DNA of 64,000 bases. Origin: Mastigamoeba balamuthi (taxonomy: Eukaryota > Evosea > Mastigamoebida > Mastigamoebidae). The stretch spans positions 770,776 to 834,775 of the forward strand of contig CACRSC010000010.1 in the NCBI GenBank assembly GCA_902651635.1, written 5' to 3'. Within the stretch, counting starts at the first letter, position 1; every line of letters starts with the position of its first letter. The translations under genes and the position numbers were made by a program. Below are positions 55,401 through 64,000 of the stretch, piece by piece. The notes below the pieces were generated by a model. It was not told the DNA's origin. It did no database searches and worked only from the letters and a program-made list of their open reading frames with translations.

Positions 55401-56071
55401 CAACTGCACCGTCGAGGGCGGCATGCCGCTCGACATGTCCGCGTTTGGCGGCGGCGTCGCCCCCGCCGGCAGCCCCGTCCGCGTGGCCTCGCCCCCGGGC
55501 GGCGCCTCGCACTCGGCCATGCAGCAGCCCGCCTCCTCGCTGCTCTCGGGCGTCGTCTCCCCCAACAAGGCCCGCGTCTTCCGCGTCGAGTACGAGAAGC
55601 GGTGCGTGCCCCCTGGAGCGTATGCGTGGCTCTCTGTGCTCACGGTGGCCGCAGAGTCGGGAGGGTGGAGATGAGGACGTCGTTCATGGTGACGGACCTG
55701 CTGCAGAAGTCGTGCGCGCTCTGGAGGCTCCCCTCGGACAAGTTCATGCTCGAGTACTTTGACCCAGACCCCGCGTTCGGTAAGCCTCTTGTCTGCGATT
55801 GATTGCCTGTTGCGCTTCGCTGTCGTGCTGCGGCTGTGTTTGCTCCGTTGCGTACTGTCCTCGAATTGCTCTGGGGTTGTTTCTGCTGTCTCGCTGTCCT
55901 TGCTGTCGTACTGAGCAGAGTGGGCGGGCTGCAGACTGCTTTGTGCCGCTGACGGACGACGTGACGCTGCCCGAGGTCTCGCCGGTGAAGCTGCGCCTGG
56001 TGCCCGGGTGCGATGAGCAAGTACAGTCGTCATCGCAGAGCGCCACCGAGGACTTTGACCGCAAGTTTTGA
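52432..56071 (+). CDS. Right-handed beta-helix repeat protein with ubiquitin-like C-terminal domain
   Basis: Eight exons (52432-52536, 52619-52637, 52794-53278, 53503-53628, 53734-54597, 54901-55601, 55655-55779, 55935-56071) give 853 residues in frame. Exon 1 start is uncertain; ATGs at 52456, 52474 and 52534 are in the same frame. The body is about 23 parallel-helix coils of 22-24 residues of the form CDIWGNKxAGVEVKTGANPxFExCKIHDGQASGVYV, as in FBXO10/FBXO11 and other CASH/pectate-lyase-fold proteins. No F-box is seen. After an Ala/Pro/Ser linker, residues about 760-830 (RTSFMVTDLLQKSC, FMLEYFDPDP, FVPLTDDVTLPEV, KLRLVP) look like a ubiquitin-fold (RBD/PB1-type) domain. The 19-nt exon 2 and a GC-donor intron 3 (GCACGG) are unusual. 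It may act as a carbohydrate-binding or adaptor protein. Confidence 0.85.
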
Positions 56072-56516
56072 GCAGGGAACAATGTCCTGATTTCTCTTTA
56101 TCCATCCAACTCGTCCTGCCTGGCTCTGGGCCCACACCTCTCGGGATACTGGATTCGGCTGGCAGCGGGTGACCCACCCCCCACGAGTGTTTATTGCTGC
56201 CTGTCAGAGTGAGAAATTACCAGGTCGCCAACAGACCCGTAGGCGATGCGATGCACCCAATTAGAGGTCTCTGTCCAGAAACTCGGTAGTTGCTCAGGAG
56301 GTGACCTCCATGGCAGGAGGTGGCAAGCCTTGTGATGTGACAGATACCTGTAGCACACATAAGATCAGGTGCAAGTTCCATCGCATACCTCACCAGCCAC
56401 GTGCCATCATCACCATCGCAGAATATCGGAAACAGACACGTCATAGGAAAACCATACAAACGTTTCCCACACCCCCCCGCTATCCACCAGCAGAACCTCT
56501 CCCGCACCACAGCGTG
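56072..56516. other. intergenic
   Basis: 445 bp without a supported gene. An in-frame ATG at 56301 could extend the next gene upstream, but the added residues look like non-coding sequence. Confidence 0.45.
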
Positions 56517-58237
56517 ATGACAACGCCTCGCCAGCATAGTCGGATGTGGCAGAACGGGCACGCGGGCCCAGGGAAGGGCCGTGTGCCCGAGCTGTCCCGG
56601 GGGGCAGTGCTGCAGCATGCCCTCGCCCAAGCACGCCTCCTGACGCACAGGGGCAGCGTCAACCACACGGCCGAGGCCAGGCCCTGCAGCGGCCCCTTGG
56701 TCCTCCAGCTGCTGCACCAGTCGCCCGACCCCTACGACTTTGTCCTCTCGGATGGCGACCACTACACCGTACACTCGCCTGCACCCGGGGCCCACCGCTC
56801 CCCGAATCGCGATATTGATCTGGAAATCACCAGGCGCGGTGCTGTGGAATGCACCAGTTCCCTCACGGGCTGATCGTCGAGTGCGAGGCCCTCAGGCAGG
56901 ACATTCCCGACCTGCGGCCGCTGCACGGCCCGGTGGCCGTTGTGGGGCGCCCTGTGAGCGTCAGCCGCAGCCGCGAGGTGGTGGCTGCGGCCACGCCGCT
57001 GCCAGGCTACGCGGGGCAGGTCCTGTCCTCCGACAGGGAGCAGTCGCTCGCCCACGACCGGCCCGAGGACGTGGAGGTGGAGGCCGTCGGGCACATGCTG
57101 AGGACCTGCGCCGACTGGGGTTCGGTGCTGGGAGGTTACAGGGCTCCCGTCTGCCTGGTGCCCCAGTGCCGCTGCCCAACCCACACTGGCTCCCCATTGC
57201 CACCCAACACCTCTAACTCTCCTCTGCCACTCAGTGCTGGCTGCTCAGGCCGGACTCCGCCAAGAGGTCCCTGGGATTATCGGAGGTCGGCAGGTTCCTC
57301 AAGCAAGTCTCCGCAGCCACCGTGCCCGTGATGCAGGTGAGACCCCCTCCCCTCGACCACCCAGCATCCTGAGATGGATCGCCCCCAGGCACTGGTCAGC
57401 ATGACGCAACTGCTTCACAAGACCGAACTCGGATGGACAATCTATGGGGATATCCTCGACACAATCGCCTCGGCTCTGAATAACGCCAGACGTGTGCTGT
57501 CGTCTGGCCACTTCCAGGGCCACGCGTTCAACTGGGAGGACCTATCGAATCAAGAGCCCGAGGAGAGCTGGAGGGCTGCCAAGGGAGCTCTGGACACTGC
57601 AGCCAGCCTGGTATCCCCTGCGTGCCGGCTGTGCAGTGACCCACAGGCACCTATCGATGTGCGTTTCAAAGCGCTGGCAATGCTGCATTCACTGTTTGGC
57701 GCCATCGAGAAGGACGAGGCTGCCCAGCAGCAGCGCAAGGTCTGGAACCAGGCAGCGAAAACCGTTCTGCTCTGCGCGAATCAGCGCCTGGGCTGCTCAT
57801 CTCCGTTGTCTCTTCTGGATGTGCACACTCTCCGGAGAATCCTGTGTGATTCCTGCACCACGAGGGTTCTGCGACAAACGTACTACAGCTTACTGCAGCA
57901 GCTGAGATCGTGCACTGTTGAGGAGCCTCTCGTGCGTATAGCACAGGATGGGAGTCACGTTGTCTCCCCTGAAACCTGGAATCCAGCTTGCCATGTCGGG
58001 CAGATGGTGAGATGGTACATGACCAAGGCAGTGTTGGGCCAGGACATTGCTACAGCAGAAGAAGCAACGCACCTACTCAGGGCATTTGCATTCCATGGTT
58101 TGTTCGACCTAACTGATCATGGCGAACAAGAATACTCCTCGCAGTTGGACTCGAGAGCAATAATGATGCAAACAGGCACTCTGCAAGACGCATTCAGGAA
58201 GCCACAGATAATAACAGTACCCTTTCGTGATGATTGA
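56517..58237 (+). CDS. Protein with RPA1 N-terminal-like domain and helical C terminus
   Basis: Four exons (56517-56768, 56858-57124, 57235-57336, 57389-58237) give 489 residues in frame. Exon 1 and the start of exon 2 resemble the RPA70N OB-fold: VPELSRGAVLQHALAQ (GQLSEGAIAAIMQ in human RPA1), PLVLQLLHQ, DPYDFVLSDGDHYT (PRYRLLMSDGLNT), then GLIVECEALRQDI at the position of strands after the LNPL loop. RPA70N binds checkpoint and repair proteins. The DNA-binding OB folds and zinc motif of full RPA1 are absent. The remaining 300 residues (from CWLLRPDSAKRSLGL) are helical, without a recognised family. Base composition drifts toward AT in the last exon. Donors are GTACAC, GTGCTG and GTGAGA. Confidence 0.6.
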
Positions 58238-58910
58238 CATAATTTGTCCCTCTCCAGCCTTCACTGCTTCGTTTGGACTTAACACTCTGGGGAAGGAGGC
58301 TGGCTCATAGAAATTAGCGAGACACAGGGTCGTGTGACTCTCACAGGTAATTCCTGTATGCCCAATGCGGAACAGCCAAGTGCTTGTTGGTCAGGTAGAA
58401 TCTACATATTCAGCTATCCTCTACCACCATTTGATGAACACTCACAGTTCCGGCAATCCCTTACTGAGTAATACTTCCATTTTACTGTTCCAAATCTGAC
58501 ATTTAAAATAATGTTACTTCGTGAATTAAAAAGGGCAAACCAGTGGTTTGGAAAACAGTAGATTTGTCATGGTTAAGCAATGGGCCAAACCAGATTTGCA
58601 CTAGTCACTACGGACAACTGGAAATAAATATGTTAGTTCGGCCAATTACTCTCATCTGAGTAGTTACACATACGAATCTCTCACATTTTAGGAATTCTCT
58701 CACACAGGGAATGTGTACACAATGCGTTTTTCAATTTTGGATTGCAATCACAATAAAGCACATAAACATCAGATTGCTTATTGTTTCACTTTATCAGTTT
58801 TTCTTCACATACGGGCAGTACATTGATAGTAGTTCAGAGTAATTAACTTCATGAATACATTGAAGTCCAATGGGTGTTAAGGTTATCATGTTACTATGAC
58901 AAAATTGTCC
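58238..58910. other. AT-rich intergenic spacer
   Basis: Strongly AT-rich with no coding signal. Convergent 3' flanks. Confidence 0.6.
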
Positions 58911-61900
58911 TTAAACTTTGGCAAGCTCAATACCAATTGCAGAGAATGTGGGCCTGACCTCTGGTTCTGCATGCCATGTCTTTGTCATAAGAGTGATGAA
59001 GGCGGGCGTGAACCCCTTTGTACTGTCAGGGATGGAAGGTCTCTGGCCATTGATGATGTGGGACACCAGAGAGATTACTGGAATACCCTTGAAAGGAGTG
59101 TGACAAGTCAGAACCTCGTACATCACCATCCCAAAAGCATACACATCACTCTTTTCAGAGAAGTGGCCCCTCTGCAGGATCTCTGGGGCCATCCAGGCCA
59201 CAGTGCCACAGACAGTCATGGTCTTGGTGGCATTCTTAAGGGCTGACAGTCCAAAATCTGACACAGAATGATGAGGTGTCATTCAATTTGAGGGAACCAG
59301 AGCAGTACCACTTATTTTTGAATCCATATTTGAGTTGACCAAAATGTTTGAAGCCTTGAGATCACGGTGGACGATTCCCGATGAATGGATGTAACTGCCC
59401 CACAGAATAGTGTGAATCTATGACTGAAATAGTTCGTACGCCATTCCACGGCATGTTGAGGACAGAATCTCCACGGCCTGTTTCTGGCTGATGCTGCTCT
59501 GCGTGATAAGGTTTCTGAGACTGCCATCCATCCACTCAGTGACACTGCATACTAGCCAGTCAGTTCCCGATTGGCCAGATGCCTGTCATACATGAACATG
59601 TTTCTCGGGTTGATAGAGGCCCCCATCTGCATGTCTCCTTAAGTACAGGGAAGAAAACGTGATGGAATGAGCAGTTACGCACAAAAAGGACAACCGAGGG
59701 ATGGCGGAGGCTTGACACAAGGGCGATCTCTCTTATCTGTCTCTTGAGCTCTGTCATCGTCACATTGCTTACACTAGTGGTGAAGAACCTCTTCACTGCC
59801 ACAATATCCCCCTTGTACTCACTGCCCAGCGAATTGTGAGAGAGAATAGTGGAGCAAATTGATTAGATTTCGGAAGAAGAACTCACCCCTTGTACACAGC
59901 CCCGAAGTTCCCTTTGCCGATCTGTGTGTTTGTGATTATAACCTCGGAGGGGTCGATCGCCCAATATGGCTTGTGCTTATCCATCACCGACAGCTCTAGC
60001 AGCAGGTCCTGCACGCTTGATTCCATTGCTGGGCATGCCGACTCCCCGGAGGCATTGACGGAGCCAGACGACGCTGCGGACATGCTGTTGGCCATGTCGA
60101 ACCTCCTGTTGAAGCCCTTGAGAACGACCTCACTGATGACCTCCTCTCCTGGCAGTCCATCCAGTTTGAACGACCCGAGTACCTCGATGGTGAGCAGCGA
60201 GCTGAGCTTCTCTGCCTCGGCCGGCCTTAACATCCTCTCGATCTCGGCTCTTGCCAAGCTGCTGACAAGCACCTGTCCTCCTCTGGCCAAACCAGCGACG
60301 CGCGCGGCGACGCCCACAGTGGTCCCATTGTAGTCTGTAGACTGTCCCTCGACTGCAGTCTCGACAGGGCCGAAGTGGATTCCCATCCGGACACGGAACC
60401 CGCGGAACGAGAGTGCACGATCAGTGAACACTTCAGAGCACTGCTCGTGGGCGAGGAGCTGCGGGTCCCACGGAGCTCCCAAGAGGGCCTGCTGGACATC
60501 GTGGCAGAAGAGGAGGGCGTTGAGTGGCGACTGGAAGGCCAGCATGAACGCATCACCTGAGGGAAGTATAGGAGGCTCGTTAGCGAATGGCCCTGCGGAG
60601 GGAGAATAGCACCCTCAGCCTTTGCCTGATAGCCCTTGTGGCGCACAAGGGACTCCTTTAGAATGGCATTGTGCAGTTTGAGTGACGACTTCATGAGAGA
60701 AGGGTTCCAGTCCCACAGTGATGACGAGCCCCGGATGTCCGTGAACACCAGTGCGATGCTGCCAGAGGGCGCTGCCACACACTCCGCCTCTTCCATCTGG
60801 GTAACATAACGTCACGGATGGCGTCAGACGAAAAAGAATCCTGGCCTCAGCCTCACAATTTCTCCTTCCATTGCTGTGCTGAAGGCGGCGACAGATGTGC
60901 TGATGTCGAAGAACTCTGGCCTTGACCTGCGAAGAGGGAGTCAGAATAGTTTTAGTTCGGACCCGATGTACGCACTCTGGTGCTGCAGACCAGCAAACAG
61001 CGATGAGATCCTTCACAGGTCCGGGGATCATCCGTTTCTCCAGCAAGGGGCGCAGGCCCTCGTTTACGACTTGAAGGGACACCGTGTGAGGGTTGAGCTC
61101 CTCGTAGGGAACCTCCCTTGTCATGATCTCCCACACAATCACAGCGAAAGCTAGAGGACGGGGGTGAGTCTCGCATCGGCATACGACAGCTCACAGTAGA
61201 CGTCGCTCTTGGTGGTGCAATCGGCCCCTTCCAACACCTCGGGGGCCGTCCAAAAGATGGTGCCGATCACCGCGGAGCTGTCCTTGTGGGAGTCACCGGG
61301 CTTGTGGGAGAACATAGTGAGGCCGAAGTCGCTGACCTTTGCCTGCAGGTTCGAGTCCAACTGCATGTGCACTGGTCAAGCTGTGGCGAAAAGGCAGAAG
61401 AGAGACGCGGATCCCCGCACGAGGATGTTGCTGCTCTTGAGGTCGCGATGGACAATGGGTGGATCGTTTTGGTGCAGGTACGCCATCCCGCGTGCAATGT
61501 CCGACATGATCGACAGCTTCAACCTCAGCGGCACAGCCACGTCCTCGTTTGCCAGCAGCTCCATGAGGCTTCCGGTCGGCATGTACTCTGTGCCACGCGT
61601 CAGTGCCGATTCAAAGCGACCCAACGCCGCAAATTGGCTGACCAGTGACAATGATGAAGTTGGTGTCGTTCTTGGCGTGGCACATGAAGAGGAGGATGTT
61701 GGGGTGCCTCAGCGCCCTCATTACGTCCACCTCCTTCTCGAACTGCTCGATCTCATCCTCCGTCACCGACTGCATGCTGAACACCTTGGCCGCGACCTCT
61801 GTGTTGCGCCACATGGCCTTGAAGACAATGCCGAAGCTGCCGTGCCCGATGGTGTCGCCGATAAGGATCTCCGACGCGTCGACCTGGTCGTAGTACTTTG

Positions 61901-64000
61901 GTCTATGTCTGCGACGAACCCACAGTGCTGCCGCCACACACGCCACCGTGGCCACTAGCAGGAGACCACCCCCTCCGCCGACAGCTCCACCGATGATCGC
62001 GGCGGTCTCCCGCGACCGGGCAGCGCTCACCTCGGGGCAACCACCGGAGTAGCAACCCGACACTGCCGACGTGGTGCACCACGTGCAGTTGAACGACCCC
62101 ACACAGGTCTGCTCGTCGACCACCTGCAGGCAGGCGCACTGCGCCCTGATTGCGCAGTACTTTCCACACCAGTCACACCCTATCAGCGAGTCGTTGCACT
62201 CGGTCTGCGAGGTGATGCGCGAACACGGCAGGATACAATCGGTCGAGGGGTCGTTGTCGTGGTCGATGGTTCCACCGGAACATGCATGCTCCACGCAGGC
62301 CCCCGAGGCCCCTGGGGACTCGAACCCACCAGGGCCGCACTGCAGGCAGGGTGTCGCGGGGAGTGCGTCGTCATCTGTCCACCCCGCATGGCACTTGAAA
62401 GCACTGCAGAGACCGACGGAGCCCGAGGCGGTGTAGGAGCCAGCGGAACAGTTGATACACGGGGTTGCCGATGCGTTGTCGTGGTCTACCTGGCCAGCGA
62501 CGCAGGTGAACAGGGAGCACGGACCAGCCGACCCGCGGGGAACACCCGCCCCGGGAGCACAGGTTTCGCACGGGGTGCTCGAATTGAAGTCAGAATCAGT
62601 TGATCCCACAGCGCACTCCAGAGACAAGCAGGTCCCGACTGCCAAAGGGTGGACGAAGTGGCCCGTCCCACAGGACACGCACGGCGTGGATGGGTCCAAG
62701 TCGGTGTCCGTACTGCCGACAGGGCAGACGAACAGGCTGCAGGGGCCAGTGGAGCCCGCAGGAGAGTAGTGTGCAGCATCGCAAGGGTCGCAGGGGGTGG
62801 CCGGATCTGAGTCGCTGTCTGATGTCCCCGCGGGGCACAGCGTCTGCGCGCACGGCCCGTGGGCTCCCTGAGGAGAGTAGTGGCCGGGCCCGCACACCAC
62901 GCACGGGGTTGTCACCTCGTCGTCGTCGTCCTGCGTTCCGGCGGGGCAGGCCAGGGCCGTGCAGTTGCCGAACACACCCGTTGCTGTCGAGTAGTGGCCG
63001 CTTCCGCAGTCGAAGCAGGGAGTCGCGGCGTTCTCGTCCGTGTCGCTGAACCCAACTGGGCATTCGTGACAGACGCCGACGCTGCCGGCTGCCGCGTAAT
63101 GGCCCCGCGAGCAAAGCACGCACGGTGTGGAGCTGTCGGCGTCGAGGTCCACCGTCCCCTCAGGACATATCAGTTTGCTGCACTCGGTGGAGTTGCCCGC
63201 CACGGGAACGAAATACCCGGGGCCACAGAAAAGGTGGAACACGCTGTAGACCTCAGCGACCGAGAGGGTGCGGTTGTAGATGCGCAGGTCGTCGATGAGC
63301 CCATTGTAGCAGATCCCCCCCACACCGCTGAACGATTTGCCGACCACCAGGAGAGGCTTGTCGCCAACGTACACCGAAAGGGACCTCTTCCCAGAGATCT
63401 TCCCGTTTTTGTAGCCGACCATATCGACACCATCGAACACAAACGCGAGATGGACCCACTCTTCGCTCTTGAAGCTCGTGATGACCGATATGCCTGAACC
63501 GTAGGTCCAGGTGAATTGCCTGTCGTTTTCCAGCGTAAGAACCAGTGTCCCAGGAGTTCCAGAGACCGCAGACGGGCTGAGAGACATGATCCACACCTCA
63601 AACGCTCTAAACGGAGATACGGGCCGCAGCCACATGGTCATCGTAACCGGATTGTCTTTGGAGATGCCCAACTTGCCGAGCGGCGGGGACAAGACAGTGG
63701 TACAGAAGGGTCCCTGCGTAAAGGTACCGTCTGTAGGGCTGACCCTCCAATCCTGAGAGACGTTAAGAGCGTAGGACCCGACTTTGCCGCGCTCCCACTT
63801 GACGCCAGCAGCGTTCTCGCTGATAACCGCATCCATGCCGTTGCCCGAGCTGTCCGCGAGCCTCTGCGATGCGTCGGAGCCCTCAAATGGCCAGTACATC
63901 ACGAGCCCTGCCCTGGGGTCCAGTCCTGCCAGCAGTTTTCCGCACAGCCCCCACGTCGAGCAGTACTCTCCGCACCACTCACACCCAGCAGACGAGTTGC
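58911..64000 (-). CDS. Receptor with kinase-nucleotide cyclase-kinase architecture, 5' end outside window
   Basis: Twelve exons are visible (64000-61643, 61587-61421, 61360-61195, 61150-60976, 60926-60857, 60796-60613, 60556-59887, 59821-59683, 59626-59592, 59544-59440, 59394-59309, 59257-58911), all joining in frame. Order: a Cys motif (GCEWCGEYC), a LamG/concanavalin-like domain (VMYWPFEG to IYNRTL), about nine Cys-rich repeats ([19 protein letters not shown] type), a second GCDWCGKYC motif, a transmembrane helix ([20 protein letters not shown]), TKL kinase 1 ([24 protein letters not shown]), a class III cyclase ([35 protein letters not shown]) and TKL kinase 2 ([30 protein letters not shown]). 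Both kinases and both cyclase metal-binding Asp are intact. It probably couples an external signal to phosphorylation and cAMP or cGMP. The cyclase's base preference cannot be told. The last exons are AT-rich, unlike the rest. Confidence 0.9.

Noticed and set aside
58911-59545. Possible breakage of the second kinase domain of the cyclase receptor
   Set aside because: The frame changes are explained by short introns at 59591-59545, 59439-59395 and 59308-59258; the joined sequence has all kinase motifs.
1-64000. Transposons, virus-derived elements, rRNA genes, CRISPR arrays
   Set aside because: No reverse transcriptase, integrase, transposase, capsid or envelope motif, no terminal repeats and no rRNA or CRISPR pattern were recognised on reading both strands.

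Overview
The window is nuclear DNA from a eukaryotic protist. It is GC-rich, with compact spliced genes on both strands, two tRNA genes and three AT-rich gene-poor blocks (about 1650-3300, 49880-52400 and 58240-59900). I reconstructed 68 introns by requiring frame and family continuity. Most donors read GTGCGY and about six appear to be GC-AG. The gene content points to a flagellated, amoeba-like organism. CFAP298 and CDK20/CCRK orthologues imply a cilium. Large TKL receptor kinases, a kinase-cyclase-kinase receptor and membrane-anchored papain-family peptidases recall Amoebozoa (Acanthamoeba and Archamoebae such as Mastigamoeba or Entamoeba). This placement is an inference; I cannot name the species.

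Layout. 1-1.6 kb: 3' part of a TRAPPC14-like gene and tRNA-Ala. 3.8-9.1 kb: a C1A peptidase fragment, a membrane-anchored C1A peptidase and a soluble C1A peptidase in convergent pair. 9.8-18.5 kb: a predicted type II glycosidase-like protein, a kinase/EEP-nuclease fusion, fragments of neighbouring genes, a 137-bp minisatellite, a stand-alone EEP protein and CDK20. The EEP-to-CDK20 segment is duplicated. 18.8-33.7 kb: VPS45, an MBLAC2-like hydrolase, a CUB/EGF receptor kinase, SLC35F6, tRNA-Arg, a calpain-LIM protein whose catalytic Cys is Ala, and a pseudokinase. 34.2-42.9 kb: two more membrane-anchored C1A peptidases around an unrecognised gene. 43.4-49.8 kb: CFAP298, a P-loop-like NTPase, a kelch protein and GPHR/GPR89. 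52.4-58.2 kb: a beta-helix protein with a ubiquitin-like tail, and a protein with an RPA1-N-like domain. 58.9-64 kb: a receptor with two TKL kinases flanking a class III nucleotide cyclase, running off the right edge.

Functional themes are membrane traffic and organelle pH (VPS45, GPHR, SLC35F6, TRAPPC14-like), lysosomal or surface proteolysis (four C1A peptidases) and signalling (two receptor kinases, CDK20, pseudokinase). The items most likely to be undescribed are the kinase/EEP-nuclease fusion with its duplicated EEP paralogue, and the papain family carrying a new C-terminal ectodomain, transmembrane helix and conserved tail. No virus-like element, LTR element or CRISPR was found.
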